Source: Anaerohalosphaera lusitana (GTDB lineage: Bacteria; Planctomycetota; Phycisphaerae; Sedimentisphaerales; Anaerohalosphaeraceae). Taken from it: DNA of 64,000 nt. The position numbers and the translations under genes are program-made. The DNA lies in NCBI RefSeq assembly GCF_002007645.1, contig NZ_CP019791.1:1736001-1800000 (forward strand). Direction: 5' to 3'. This document shows positions 16,929 through 25,975 of the stretch, piece after piece. The notes below the pieces were generated by a model. The model had not been told where the DNA came from. It worked only from the letters and a program-made list of their open reading frames with translations, and made no database searches. Each line of letters starts with the position of its first letter. The stretch's first letter is position 1.

Positions 16929-17397
16929 CTTTATACGTAACCCCATGCGAATTCAACAGTTATCCACGAAGTCGCCCCTGTTAAAACTTGCCGTCTTTTG
17001 CTGGCCATACAGACTGATGCATTACAAGGTATAGAGTGACATTCTGTCGTATTAGCATTTAGTCACGAAGACTTATGCCTTTAAGTGCCTATTCTTTAGA
17101 GGGTTACATTCCGACAAGTCTATTCTCAGCGATTGGTTTGGCGGATTAGAAGAGTCAGGTAAGATGTTTTCTCATTACTCAAAAAGTACCCGAATCCACA
17201 TTTTTCTGTTGCCAGACCCGACTTGTTAACATGTTTTCCACATGAGGACTTAAAAGGCTGTTAAGCTCCTGTGCTGTGGTGTATGTGTTTACTAATGTGG
17301 ATGCCGATAAATCATCGTATTTGCTTGTTCTCGGCAGGGACTGGCTATACAATTACAGACTTCAACCGGATTTGTTAACTTGAGTTAAGGGAGAAAA
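16929..17397. other. Long leader or gene-free stretch with DnaA-box-like 9-mers and a promoter-proximal palindrome
   Basis: No coding region is supported in about 470 bp. I see three sequences one or two bases from the DnaA box TTATCCACA: TTATCCACG (16960-16968), GAATCCACA (17192-17200) and TTTTCCACA (17234-17242). The spacing is irregular. Just before the next gene, TTAACT (17375-17380) and AGTTAA (17383-17388) form an inverted repeat directly ahead of the AAGGGAG ribosome binding site, a possible operator. No riboswitch I know could be recognised. Confidence 0.35.
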
Positions 17398-18351
17398 ATG
17401 ACTGATCGTTTGATAAGTATTGCCGAATCTCTACATGCATCAATTCCGAGTACCAGACGCGTCATGGACAGTCTGCACGAACTTGGACCTGACTGCTTCA
17501 GCGATAAAAGCGAGCCGCTTGGTGAGATCAAAAAGATCATTCAATCACAAGCCGATGAAGGTGCCGACTTTATTGCCGTCAATGTGGATGCATACGGAGA
17601 AGATGATCCGCACAAGACGATCGAATACATGCGTGAATATGTCAAGCTGATCAAGCAGTTCGGCCAGGGGGTGCCGCCATGCATCGACAGCAGTAACGAC
17701 GATGCTCTGGTTGCGGGGCTTAAAGCGTGGTACGAAGATAATGCGCAAGCTGCTGTTCCGCTCATAAATTCGATAAAGACTTACAACGCCGACAAGCTGA
17801 TGCCGCTGCGGGATAAATTCGAATACAGCTTTATCGCGATGCTCGTTGCCGAAGAAAAGGGCGCCTGTCCTGGCGGCGTTGACGGCGCGGACGAACTTGT
17901 CGGTCTTGCAAAGCAGATATTTGACAAGGCCATCGGGTACGGTTTCAAGCCCGATCAGATATATTATGACACTACGGTTTTTCCGCTGGCGATAGACATG
18001 CCCATGCAGCCGGGCGTTCCCAGCTATACACATCGGGCATTCGAGACGATCAGGCGGATCAAGCAGGACCCGGAGATGGCGGGAGTGCATTTCTCGCTGG
18101 GCATCAGCAATTGCTGCCGCGACCTGCCGGGCCGAAAGATCGGCATCTGCCGGGCGTATGTCGAAAAAGCCATGGAATACGGCCTGGATGCGGGCATTGT
18201 AAATGTTTTCCATCACTACGGCGAAAAACCGGCCGATCCGCAGCTTGTCGAGCTTGTGGACGCATTCGCAGCTATCGACGGCGATGACCCTGCAATGACG
18301 AACGATGCGATGATGAAGATGTCGCAATTCTGTTCTTCGTTCAGGGGTTAA
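17398..18351 (+). CDS. Pterin-binding (dihydropteroate synthase-like) methyltetrahydrofolate methyltransferase homologue
   Basis: A 317-residue TIM-barrel protein of the pterin-binding family. Characteristic stretches are DEGADFIAVNVDAYGEDDP (strand-end aspartates/asparagines that bind the pterin), PPCIDSSNDDAL, PLINSIKTY (equivalent to the INS motif), and the C-terminal FSLGISNCCRDLPGR. The SN pattern and absence of a dihydropteroate synthase signature favour the methyltetrahydrofolate:corrinoid methyltransferase branch (AcsE or MtvA-like) over folate synthesis. No corrinoid protein or CODH/ACS genes are adjacent, so its methyl acceptor is unknown. The start has a strong Shine-Dalgarno (AAGGGAG). 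It ends 83 bp before smpB. Confidence 0.82.
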   Translation: MTDRLISIAESLHASIPSTRRVMDSLHELGPDCFSDKSEPLGEIKKIIQSQADEGADFIAVNVDAYGEDDPHKTIEYMREYVKLIKQFGQGVPPCIDSSNDDALVAGLKAWYEDNAQAAVPLINSIKTYNADKLMPLRDKFEYSFIAMLVAEEKGACPGGVDGADELVGLAKQIFDKAIGYGFKPDQIYYDTTVFPLAIDMPMQPGVPSYTHRAFETIRRIKQDPEMAGVHFSLGISNCCRDLPGRKIGICRAYVEKAMEYGLDAGIVNVFHHYGEKPADPQLVELVDAFAAIDGDDPAMTNDAMMKMSQFCSSFRG

Positions 18352-18434
18352 GCATTGTTAAGTCGCAATAGTTTTATGGCTTGAGGGCATTGTGAATCTT
18401 GCAAAATGCCCGTCTTGTGTTTATTATTGGCCGA

Positions 18435-18914
18435 ATGTCCAAAAAAAGCAAAAAACAACAGAAGAGCGGCCCGGTCAATGTTAAGAACAAGAAGGCCTAC
18501 CGCGATTATGAGCTGATCGAGAAGGTAGAGGCCGGTATCGAACTGGTCGGTACGGAGGTCAAGTCGCTGCGCCAGGGTCAGGCCGACCTTGACGGTTCAT
18601 ACGCGCGGGTCGAGAACGATCAGTGCTGGCTGGTCGGTGCACAGATCGCTCAGTATGCCGAGGCGTCCTACAACAATCATGATCCGCTTCGCCAGCGCAG
18701 GCTGCTGCTGCACAAACGGCAGATACTCAAGATCAAGACCAAGCTGCAGCAGCGAGGTTTTACACTGGTGCCGCTGCGTTTTTATTTCAATGATCGCGGC
18801 TATGCCAAGGTGGAACTGGCGCTTGCCAAGGGTAAACGCAAATACGACAAGCGTGATAAACTGCAGAAAGAACAGCAGAAACGTGATATCGCCAGAAGTC
18901 TAAAACACTATTAA
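18435..18914 (+). CDS. smpB: SsrA-binding protein SmpB
   Basis: A 159-residue SmpB, the partner of tmRNA in rescue of stalled ribosomes. The family core is visible as NKKAYRDYELIEKVEAGIELVGTEVKSLR (written here in part), then GQADLDGSYARVEN, ASYNNHDPLRQRRLLLHKRQI and the basic C-terminal tail KGKRKYDKRD that enters the decoding centre. I chose the ATG at 18435, since an upstream in-frame start would add only 12 residues before the usual MSKK-like beginning. Length matches the family (about 150-160). It probably leads the smpB-DUF1844-trpC-TauE unit: gaps are 17, 0 and 3 bp. tmRNA itself is not in the window. Confidence 0.95.
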   Translation: MSKKSKKQQKSGPVNVKNKKAYRDYELIEKVEAGIELVGTEVKSLRQGQADLDGSYARVENDQCWLVGAQIAQYAEASYNNHDPLRQRRLLLHKRQILKIKTKLQQRGFTLVPLRFYFNDRGYAKVELALAKGKRKYDKRDKLQKEQQKRDIARSLKHY

Positions 18915-18931
18915 CGACAGGAGCTGGTAAA

Positions 18932-19339
18932 ATGGCAGAGAATGACAAGGAAAAGAAGATAATCGTCGACGAAGACTGGAAATCGCAGGCAAAAAAGGAC
19001 AAGGATGCACTCGAGGCAGAGGAAAAGGCCGCACAGGAGAAGCAGCAGGCACAGGGCGGCGAGAGCAGCAGACCCCCATTGCCCGAGGTGGACTTTGCCG
19101 GCCTGATCAGCATGTTCGCTACGCAGGCGTATCTGGCGATGGGGCTGATCGCTGCCGATCCAAATGAGAAGCCCGAGCCCGATCTGGAGTTGGGCAAATT
19201 CAACATCGATATGCTGGCGCTTCTCGAAGAGAAGACCAGGGGCAATCTCGACGATGAGGAAAAGAATCTGCTCAGCGGTGCACTGCACCAGTTGAGAATG
19301 GCATATGTGGCTTTGAGCAAACAGCAGGGGGCCGAGTAG
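18932..19339 (+). CDS. DUF1844 domain protein
   Basis: A 135-residue cytoplasmic protein. The first 45 residues are charged and low complexity (KKDKDALEAEEKAAQEKQQA). The DUF1844 domain follows from about residue 50 (LPEVDFAGLISMFATQAYLAMGLI) to the C-terminus, with the conserved LELGKFNIDMLALLEEKTRGNL and LSGALHQLRMAYV. The family is common in Planctomycetes and Acidobacteria and has no known function. The gene sits immediately before trpC with no spacing (TAG then GTG), so translation is likely coupled. Confidence 0.9.
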   Translation: MAENDKEKKIIVDEDWKSQAKKDKDALEAEEKAAQEKQQAQGGESSRPPLPEVDFAGLISMFATQAYLAMGLIAADPNEKPEPDLELGKFNIDMLALLEEKTRGNLDDEEKNLLSGALHQLRMAYVALSKQQGAE

Positions 19340-20155
19340 GTGTCGGATATCCTCCAGGAAATAGTCGCTTATAAGCGCGAGTTCGTGCGGGAGCAGATGC
19401 AGAAGGTTCCGCTGGAACAGGTGAAGGAACAGGCTCTTGCAATGGGTAAAAGCCGCAACTTCTACAAGGCTGTGACCAAACGCAACAGACGCGGGATCAA
19501 TGTTATCGCAGAGGTCAAGAAGGCGTCGCCGTCGGCGGGACTGATACGCGAGGACTTCGATCCGGTGGAAATCGCGCGCACTTATGAAAAATGCGGTGCG
19601 GATGCGATAAGCGTGCTGACCGATGAGAAGTATTTTCAGGGCAAACTCGAATATCTGACGCGAATCAAGCAGGAAGTGAAGCTGCCGGTTTTGCGGAAGG
19701 ACTTTTTTGTGGACGAGTATCAGGTCTACGAAGCGAAGGCAGCGGGTGCGGATGCGATACTTCTTATCGCGGAAGCCCTTATGCCGGCTCAACTTATGGA
19801 TCTTTTGATACTGGCGGCAAAGCTGACGATGACGGCGATCATCGAAGTGCACAGTATGGATTCGCTTTTGCAGGTTCGGAGTCTGGAAGGCTTTCCTGTG
19901 GCCGGTTACAGCGTTATTGGGGTCAATAACCGCGATCTGAAGACCATGACCGTGGATATCAACACGACCGGGAGGCTGGCTGACCTGGTCGAGAAAAAAC
20001 GGGAATTAATCGCCGAAAGTGGGGTAAAAACGCGCGAAGATGTGCGAAAACTCAAAGGAATTGGGGTGGGAGCGGTTCTGATCGGGCAGACGCTTTGTCA
20101 GAGTCCGAGCATTGAGGATAAATACAAGGAACTTTTCTGGATACCCGGGCAGTAA
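19340..20155 (+). CDS. trpC: Indole-3-glycerol-phosphate synthase
   Basis: A 271-residue TIM-barrel enzyme of tryptophan synthesis that converts carboxyphenylamino-deoxyribulose phosphate to indole-3-glycerol phosphate. Visible motifs are VIAEVKKASPSAGLI (catalytic lysine and phosphate loop), ISVLTDEKYFQGKLEYL, PVLRKDFFVDEYQVYEAKAAGAD (catalytic lysine in RKDF), VIGVNNRDLKT (NNRDL) and AESGVKTREDV. It begins with GTG directly after the DUF1844 stop. It is separated from the other tryptophan genes, none of which appear nearby; scattered trp genes are common in this phylum. Standard length. Confidence 0.95.
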   Translation: MSDILQEIVAYKREFVREQMQKVPLEQVKEQALAMGKSRNFYKAVTKRNRRGINVIAEVKKASPSAGLIREDFDPVEIARTYEKCGADAISVLTDEKYFQGKLEYLTRIKQEVKLPVLRKDFFVDEYQVYEAKAAGADAILLIAEALMPAQLMDLLILAAKLTMTAIIEVHSMDSLLQVRSLEGFPVAGYSVIGVNNRDLKTMTVDINTTGRLADLVEKKRELIAESGVKTREDVRKLKGIGVGAVLIGQTLCQSPSIEDKYKELFWIPGQ

Positions 20156-20158
20156 GTT

Positions 20159-20962
20159 TTGGACTTCGTCAGCCTTATAATAATCGGTCTTGTCACGGGG
20201 GTATTCGGCGGCCTGTTGGGTATCGGCGGATCGATGATCATGATACCGGCGCTTGCGTTCGTGTTTGGTGAGAATCAGCATCTTTATCAGGCCGCTGCGA
20301 TGATCACCAACTTTTTTGTTTCCACTTCATCGCTTATCGCGCATCGCAAGGCCGAGGCGTTCGTGCCTGGTGTTCTCAAGTGGATGATACCTGCCGCGCT
20401 GGCGGGCATTGTCGGGGGAGTTGCGATGAGCAATATGGATCTTTTTGCGGGTGAGAACAGCTATTTGCTTGCGCGTGTATTTGGTGTGTTTCTTATTTAT
20501 GTGGTGGTTTACAACCTTTTTCGATTCAAGCGGGGCGGATTTAAGGACAATACGAAGACTGCCGATCTGGCGGCGCCGGACACACCGACGTATCTTTCAT
20601 TGGTGATCGGCTTTGTTACGGGAACCGCGGCGGGTCTGCTGGGTATCGGGGCGGGCGGTGTGTGCACGCCTTTGCAGCAGGTTTTTGCGAAGATGCCGTT
20701 GAAAAGGGCAATGAGCAATTCTGCTGCTATCATAACCTCGATGGCTTGGCTCGGGGCTGCATATAAGAATCTAACGCTCGGGCAGCACGGGATAGATATA
20801 GCTGAGTCGCTGAAGATCGCGGGGATTGTTATACCGACGGCGATCCTGGGCGGCTTCTGGGGTGGTCATCTGATGCACGCCATTCCGCGCAGTTGGGTGC
20901 GGGCGGCATTTATACTGATAGCGGCCGTCGGGGCCGTCAAGATGCTGACGGTGAGTCCGTGA
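20159..20962 (+). CDS. TauE/SafE family sulfite or small-anion exporter
   Basis: A 267-residue inner-membrane protein with about eight hydrophobic segments. The internal duplication typical of TauE/SafE is clear: GVFGGLLGIGGSMIMIPAL (about residues 15-33) and GTAAGLLGIGAGGVCTPLQQ (about 160-179). Family members export sulfite, sulfoacetate and other organosulfonates; the substrate here is unknown. Given the many sulfatases and arylsulfotransferases in the window, a sulfur-anion role is attractive but not shown. The start is a TTG 3 bp after trpC; no ATG exists before the first membrane helix. Confidence 0.85.
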   Translation: MDFVSLIIIGLVTGVFGGLLGIGGSMIMIPALAFVFGENQHLYQAAAMITNFFVSTSSLIAHRKAEAFVPGVLKWMIPAALAGIVGGVAMSNMDLFAGENSYLLARVFGVFLIYVVVYNLFRFKRGGFKDNTKTADLAAPDTPTYLSLVIGFVTGTAAGLLGIGAGGVCTPLQQVFAKMPLKRAMSNSAAIITSMAWLGAAYKNLTLGQHGIDIAESLKIAGIVIPTAILGGFWGGHLMHAIPRSWVRAAFILIAAVGAVKMLTVSP

Positions 20963-21159
20963 GGGTATAAAAATATTCTTCACGGTACTATGCAAAGCAA
21001 CCATTTGGGCCGCCGCAGAATTTAACAGCCGCGCCTCCGACGAACTGTCCGTTGGGTCCATTCTCGGCGGGCTATGAAATTATGCGGCTGGGGAGTCCGG
21101 TTAAAGGGAGGGAGGATTTGGGAAGGCTGTTTTTGTATAGTTATGCTTTGTGCTAAATC

Positions 21160-21197
21160 AAAAAAACGACAGATGTCGTGGGTGACACCTGCCGTTT
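21160..21197 (-). terminator. Rho-independent terminator of glnS
   Basis: An imperfect hairpin (21164-21177 with 21184-21197; 12 of 14 pairs, two A-C mismatches) with a 6-nt loop. On the minus strand it is followed by a run of T (plus-strand A at 21160-21166). It lies 23 bp past the glnS stop. Confidence 0.75.
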
Positions 21198-21220
21198 GAG
21201 GGTTTTGAAGTATTTATTCG

Positions 21221-22990
21221 CTACTTCTTCTTTTTCTTCTTCTGCTGCTGTTGTTTCTTCCGGTTTTGCGCCTGTTTCTGGGCCTGCTTCTGCTTTTTGG
21301 CCCAGGTGTCACGCAGGCCGACCGTTCGGTTGAAGACCAGGCGGTCCTTCGTGCCGTCCTTGTCCGCACAGAAATATCCTATCCGCTCGAACTGGAACCG
21401 CTGTTCGGGTTTGACATCCGCCAGGTGGGGCTCGACCTTGCAGCCGGTGCGGACCTCGAGTGAGTCCGGGTTGATGTTGGCGGTGAAGTCTTGGCCCTCT
21501 TCGGTGTCGTCGGGGTTTTCCTTGTTGAACAGGTTTTCGTAGAGCCTTACTTGGGCATCGAGGCCGTGCTTTGCTGAGACCCAATGCAGCGTTCCTTTGA
21601 CCTTTCGGCCGTCCGGAGCGTCGCCGCCGCGGGTTGCAGGGTCGTATGTGCAGTGCAGTTCGACGATGTTGCCTTCGTTGTCTTTGACCACGTCCTGGCA
21701 GGTGATGAAGTATGCGTATCGCAGTCGTACTTCTCTGCCAGGCGCGAGGCGGAAGAACTTTTTGGGCGGCTCTTCCATGAAGTCACCGCGTTCGATGTAT
21801 ATCTCGCGTGAGAAGGGTACTTTTCGCATTCCCGCGTCCGGGTCCTGTGGGTTGTTGATGGCATCGAGCTCGTCGAATTCGTCTTCGGGGTAGTTGGTGA
21901 TGACGACCTTGAGCGGGTCGAGAACGGCCATGACGCGGTTCGAATGTTCGTTGAGGTCCTCGCGCAGACAGTGTTCGAGCAGCGCCAGGTCGATGGTGCT
22001 GTTGAACTTGTTCACGCCGATAGTTTTGCAGAATTTGCGGATGGCTGCGGGCGAATAGCCGCGTCTTCGCAGCCCGCTTATGGTCGGCATACGCGGATCG
22101 TCCCAGCCGTCGACGTGGCCCTCCTGTACGAGCCTGAGCAGTTTTCGCTTGCTCATGACGGTATTTGTGAGATTAAGGCGGGCGAATTCGATCTGCTGCG
22201 GGTGGTGGACGCCGAGCTCATCGAGGAACCAGTCGTAGAGCGGGCGGTGGTTTTCGAATTCCAGCGTACATATCGAGTGCGTAATGCCCTCGACGGAATC
22301 TTCGATACCGTGCGCCCAGTCGTACATGGGATAGATGCACCACTTGTCGCCGGTGCGGTGGTGCGTCGCATGAAGGACGCGGTACATGACCGGGTCGCGC
22401 ATGTTCAGGTTGGGCGAGCTCATATCTATCTTAGCACGCAGAACCTTTGTGCCGTCCGGGAACTCGCCCTTGCGCATGCGTTCGAGCAGGTCGAGGCTTT
22501 CTTCGGGTGTGCGGTCGCGATAGGGACTTTCCTTGCCCGGCTCGGTCAGGGTGCCGCGGTATTCGCGGATCTGCTCGGGCGTGAGGTCGTCGACGTATGC
22601 CTTGCCTTTTTTGACCAGTTCGACCGCGTACTGGTACATCTGCTCGAAGTAGTCCGATGCGAAGTACAGCCGATCTTCCCAGTCCCAGCCGAGCCATTTC
22701 ACGTCTTCCATGATGGAATTGACGTATTCGGCCTCTTCCTTGATTGGGTTTGTGTCGTCGAAACGCAGGTTGCACTTGCCGCCGGGGAACTCGCTGGCGA
22801 TGCCGAAATTGAGGCATATGCTCTTTGCGTGTCCTATGTGCAGGTAGCCGTTAGGTTCCGGAGGGAAACGGGTGTGAACCCTGCTGTCGTTTTTGCCTGC
22901 TTGCAAATCCTCTTTTATTATAGTGCGGACGAAGTCGAGGCGTTTTGGTTCTTCGCCGTTTTCCGGAGTCGTATTCTTCGATTCTGCCAC
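21221..22990 (-). CDS. glnS: Glutaminyl-tRNA synthetase
   Basis: A 589-residue class I aminoacyl-tRNA synthetase charging tRNA-Gln. The HIGH motif appears in [15 protein letters not shown] (51-54) and the KMSKS equivalent in [14 protein letters not shown]. Other GlnS hallmarks are [34 protein letters not shown] and [13 protein letters not shown]. The beta-barrel anticodon-binding domains follow to about residue 565. The protein then ends in an unusual low-complexity basic tail rich in Gln and Lys, finishing in six lysines. Presence of GlnS means Gln-tRNA can be made directly. It is divergent from gltX, with 412 bp between. Confidence 0.96.
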   Translation of the reverse strand: MAESKNTTPENGEEPKRLDFVRTIIKEDLQAGKNDSRVHTRFPPEPNGYLHIGHAKSICLNFGIASEFPGGKCNLRFDDTNPIKEEAEYVNSIMEDVKWLGWDWEDRLYFASDYFEQMYQYAVELVKKGKAYVDDLTPEQIREYRGTLTEPGKESPYRDRTPEESLDLLERMRKGEFPDGTKVLRAKIDMSSPNLNMRDPVMYRVLHATHHRTGDKWCIYPMYDWAHGIEDSVEGITHSICTLEFENHRPLYDWFLDELGVHHPQQIEFARLNLTNTVMSKRKLLRLVQEGHVDGWDDPRMPTISGLRRRGYSPAAIRKFCKTIGVNKFNSTIDLALLEHCLREDLNEHSNRVMAVLDPLKVVITNYPEDEFDELDAINNPQDPDAGMRKVPFSREIYIERGDFMEEPPKKFFRLAPGREVRLRYAYFITCQDVVKDNEGNIVELHCTYDPATRGGDAPDGRKVKGTLHWVSAKHGLDAQVRLYENLFNKENPDDTEEGQDFTANINPDSLEVRTGCKVEPHLADVKPEQRFQFERIGYFCADKDGTKDRLVFNRTVGLRDTWAKKQKQAQKQAQNRKKQQQQKKKKKK

Positions 22991-23334
22991 TTCAGTAACC
23001 TCAAACTTTTAAGGAATTATCATTCTAAGGGCACCTCCAACAATTCATTTTGGCGAACAAGCGAATCTTTTTGAGTCCGAGCGGCGTCAGACAAAAACCG
23101 CTTTAGCAGCAACTAAAGCTGATTTGTCTTCCTTGCCGGAACGCAAAAATCTTCTACTTGTCGCTCAAAAGCAATTATTAGAGCTACCCTAATAAGAACA
23201 TCTGTCGAGCGGTATCTTAACATATACTTGCTAGCTGTCACAGTGTAAAGATGGCTGATTATGCTCTTGAATTCGCAAAAACAGAGGTTTTCAGAGCCCG
23301 GGCGGACAAATACCGCGTGCCTGTGAGCCTTTTC
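22991..23334. other. Divergent intergenic region between glnS and gltX
   Basis: About 340 bp without a gene. It contains a perfect 7-bp hairpin (GCTTTAG 23100-23106, CTAAAGC 23113-23119). On the minus side this could lie in the glnS leader. I see no T-box: no specifier-like stem-loop and no conserved T-box sequence. The gltX promoter begins at its right edge. Confidence 0.4.
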
Positions 23335-23363
23335 TTGACAATCCGCGAGGGATTACGTATCTT
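23335..23363 (+). promoter_or_regulatory. Sigma-70-type promoter of gltX
   Basis: TTGACA (23335-23340), a 17-bp spacer, and TATCTT (23358-23363), about 40 bp before the gltX start, whose own GAGG Shine-Dalgarno lies just upstream of the ATG. Both the hexamers and the spacing are close to consensus. Confidence 0.7.
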
Positions 23364-23402
23364 CAACCGGCAACTGATTTTAGCATTAATTTTGAGGACG
23401 CA

Positions 23403-25025
23403 ATGATAGTTACCAGATTCGCACCATCCCCAACCGGATATCTGCATGTAGGCGGAGCGAGAACGGCTCTGTTCAACTGGCTGCTGGCCCGCAAGACCGG
23501 CGGCAAATTCATACTGAGGATCGAGGATACGGACATAAAACGCAATACGCCCACGGCGACACAGCAGGTGATCGACGATCTGAAGTGGCTCGGGATCGAC
23601 TGGGACGAGGGCCCGGAAGTCGACGGGCCGAACGGTCCGTATTTTCAGTCGCAGCGGTTGGAGACATATAAGAAGTATATCCAGCAGCTTCTGGATGCGG
23701 GAATGGCTTATTACTGTTTCGACACGCCGGAAGAGTTGACGGCAATGCGCGACAAGGCGGCTAAGGAAAAGCGGAATTTTTCCTATCCCCGTCCAGAAAA
23801 GTTCCCGACTATGGAAGATGTCGAGCAGGCAAAGGCCGAGGGCAGGCCGGTCGTGGTTCGGTTCTGCATGCCTGATGAGGATATCGTGATCAGCGACGTG
23901 ATTCGCGGCGAAGTGCGATTCGCGCCGGCGGATATGAGCGATTTCATCATCCAGAAGTCCGACGGATACCCGACCTATCATTTTGCTGTGGTTGTGGACG
24001 ATGAACTGATGGAGGTTACTCACGTAATGCGTGGTCAGGAGCACCTGATGAATACGCCTTACCATCAGGCGTTGCAGAAGGAGCTGGGGTTCAGAACGCC
24101 TACTTATGCTCACATGTCGGTGACCGTTAGCGAGGGCGGCGGCAAGCTGTCCAAGCGTGAAAGACCCAAGGCCCTTCGCACCGCGATCAAGTCGAAGCAG
24201 GATGTTGACCTGGAAGAACTGGCTGCAGCGGGCGGTATCACCGTCGAGGAGCTGGAGAGCTTTCTCAAGAAGAAGACCACGCCCGACATGCCTGCGATAA
24301 ACAGCATGGCGGACGCGCTGGGCGTTCATCTGCCCGAGATCAACGTTGTTGATTTTTTCAATAGCGGCTATCTGCCCGAGACGCTGGTTAATTTTCTCGG
24401 GCTGCTCGGCTGGAGTCCCGGCGATGACCGCGAGATAATGCCGGTCAGCGAGCAGATAGAGTGCTTTGACATCAAACGTCTGACTAAGTCGAACAGCCTT
24501 TTCGACCGCAAAAAACTGCAGTCGTTCAACACCGAACACATCAGGATGATCGACAAGGACAGGCTGCTGGAGCATTTCAGGGCGTTTTTGCAGGCCCAGG
24601 ATTCGCCGCTGCTCAAAGCCAGTGACGAGGTGCTCAAGCGGGTACTGCACGCTACCGAGGGCTCGAGAACGCTGGCGGAGATCGAAAAGAAGAGCAAATT
24701 CATTGTGCTGCCTAACGATGAGATTGAGTATGATCCCAAGTCTGTGAAGAAGGTACTGCTGAAAAAGGACGGACTGCGGATGCTCGGTCTGGTTCGCGAA
24801 CGGATGGCTGGTCTGGAGGAAGTCACGGCTGAGAACATCGAGACGGCACTGCGGTCGCTGGCCGAGGAGCAGGAGGTTGGCCTGGGCAAGGTCGCCCAGC
24901 CGTTGCGGGTCGCTCTGTGCGGTACGACGGTGAGTCTGCCGATCTTCGATTCGGTGGATCTTCTGGGAATGGACAATACGCTCGAGCGGATCGATCTGAC
25001 GCTCGAGAAATTCAAGAACGAATAA
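23403..25025 (+). CDS. gltX: Glutamyl-tRNA synthetase with an insertion after KLSKR
   Basis: A 540-residue class I synthetase charging tRNA-Glu. The HIGH motif is the variant HVGG in APSPTGYLHVGGARTALFNW, then RIEDTD and KWLGIDWDEGP. The KMSKS motif is KLSKR (248-252). In typical bacterial GltX the KLSKR motif is followed within a few residues by the segment leading to GYLPEALLNYL. Here about 60 extra residues (253-312, rich in Lys and Glu) lie before VVDFFNSGYLPETLVNFLGLLGW. The C-terminal helical anticodon-binding domains seem normal. It is the first gene of a compact run with the PfkB kinase, thpR, recA and alaS genes. Whether the insertion is lineage-wide I cannot test. Confidence 0.95.
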   Translation: MIVTRFAPSPTGYLHVGGARTALFNWLLARKTGGKFILRIEDTDIKRNTPTATQQVIDDLKWLGIDWDEGPEVDGPNGPYFQSQRLETYKKYIQQLLDAGMAYYCFDTPEELTAMRDKAAKEKRNFSYPRPEKFPTMEDVEQAKAEGRPVVVRFCMPDEDIVISDVIRGEVRFAPADMSDFIIQKSDGYPTYHFAVVVDDELMEVTHVMRGQEHLMNTPYHQALQKELGFRTPTYAHMSVTVSEGGGKLSKRERPKALRTAIKSKQDVDLEELAAAGGITVEELESFLKKKTTPDMPAINSMADALGVHLPEINVVDFFNSGYLPETLVNFLGLLGWSPGDDREIMPVSEQIECFDIKRLTKSNSLFDRKKLQSFNTEHIRMIDKDRLLEHFRAFLQAQDSPLLKASDEVLKRVLHATEGSRTLAEIEKKSKFIVLPNDEIEYDPKSVKKVLLKKDGLRMLGLVRERMAGLEEVTAENIETALRSLAEEQEVGLGKVAQPLRVALCGTTVSLPIFDSVDLLGMDNTLERIDLTLEKFKNE

Positions 25026-25042
25026 CTGGCGGAGAAAGCCGT

Positions 25043-25948
25043 ATGTCATTATTAGTAACAGGTTCGATCGGTATAGACACGGTCACAACCCCGTTCGGCG
25101 TGAGTGAGGGCTGTATCGGAGGGTCGGCTGTATATTTCAGCATGGCTGCAAGCTATTTTGCGCCCGTGCGTTTTCTGGGCGTGATCGGCGACGACTGCCC
25201 CTTCGATCTTCGTGATGCTTTCAGGGATAAGACGGTTGATCTGACGGGGCTGGAAACCCGGCCCGGCAGTAAGACTTTCCGCTGGAAGGGCTCGTATCAC
25301 GGCGATATGAACGAGGCGAATACCGAAGATGTCAAGCTGAACGTTCTCGGTGAGAGGCCGCCGTTGTTCCCGGATACTTACCGGGACACGAAGTATGTAT
25401 TTCTGGCGAATACCGCTCCGTCGCTGCAGATGGAGCTGCTGGAGAACATCGACCATCCGCAGTTTGTGGCAGCGGATACAATGAACCTTTGGATCGAGAA
25501 CGAGCGGGAGGATCTGCTGGAGCTGCTGGACAAAATAGACATGCTGATCCTGAATGAAGGTGAAGCGAGACTGCTGACGGGCCAGAAGAATCTGGTGACG
25601 GCTGCCCAGGACATTCTCAAGATGGGCCCGCGGGTTTCCATAATCAAAAAGGGCGAGCATGGTTCGCTGATGGTGGACAGCAACGGCGACTGTTTTATGC
25701 TTCCGGCGTATCCGACGACGGTGGTGATCGATCCGACCGGGGCGGGCGACGCTTTTGCCGGGGCGTTGATGGGGTATCTCGCAAAGATCGGCAAGATCGA
25801 CGTTATGTCGATCCGCAATGCGATGGTGTACGGAACGGTGGCAGCGTCTTTCGCCATAGGCGATTTTTCGATTCACGGCATAAAAGCGGTCGAGCTTTCG
25901 AGGATCGAGGACAGATTTGATTTTCTGAGGAAAGTGACACAATTCTGA
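25043..25948 (+). CDS. PfkB-family carbohydrate/nucleoside kinase
   Basis: A 301-residue ribokinase-like kinase. The N-terminus MSLLVTGSIGIDTVTTPFG and GGSAVYFSMAAS carry the substrate-binding glycines. The C-terminal signature DPTGAGDAFAGALMGYL contains the catalytic aspartate and anion hole. LILNEGEARLLTG is the standard NExE-like motif. I use the ATG at 25043 with GGAG upstream; the frame extends further into gltX but without support. The sugar substrate cannot be read; related planctomycete and deltaproteobacterial proteins are annotated only as sugar kinases. It lies 17 bp after gltX and 27 bp before thpR. Confidence 0.88.
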   Translation: MSLLVTGSIGIDTVTTPFGVSEGCIGGSAVYFSMAASYFAPVRFLGVIGDDCPFDLRDAFRDKTVDLTGLETRPGSKTFRWKGSYHGDMNEANTEDVKLNVLGERPPLFPDTYRDTKYVFLANTAPSLQMELLENIDHPQFVAADTMNLWIENEREDLLELLDKIDMLILNEGEARLLTGQKNLVTAAQDILKMGPRVSIIKKGEHGSLMVDSNGDCFMLPAYPTTVVIDPTGAGDAFAGALMGYLAKIGKIDVMSIRNAMVYGTVAASFAIGDFSIHGIKAVELSRIEDRFDFLRKVTQF

Positions 25949-25975
25949 CGTTTGGAGCATCGGAGGGAGAGGAAA

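Noticed and set aside
21944-23074. Long plus-strand frame (376 codons) opposite glnS
   Set aside because: It is antisense to a clear GlnS and its translation is low complexity and Val/Ala-rich, as expected from complementing a coding strand.
22991-23402. T-box regulation of the aminoacyl-tRNA synthetase genes
   Set aside because: No T-box consensus and no specifier loop; gltX has an ordinary sigma-70-type promoter.
23259-25049. Very long open frame (596 codons) on the minus strand opposite gltX
   Set aside because: The plus strand encodes a complete GltX with all motifs. The antisense frame is a by-product of GC-rich codon use and has no recognisable domain or Shine-Dalgarno.
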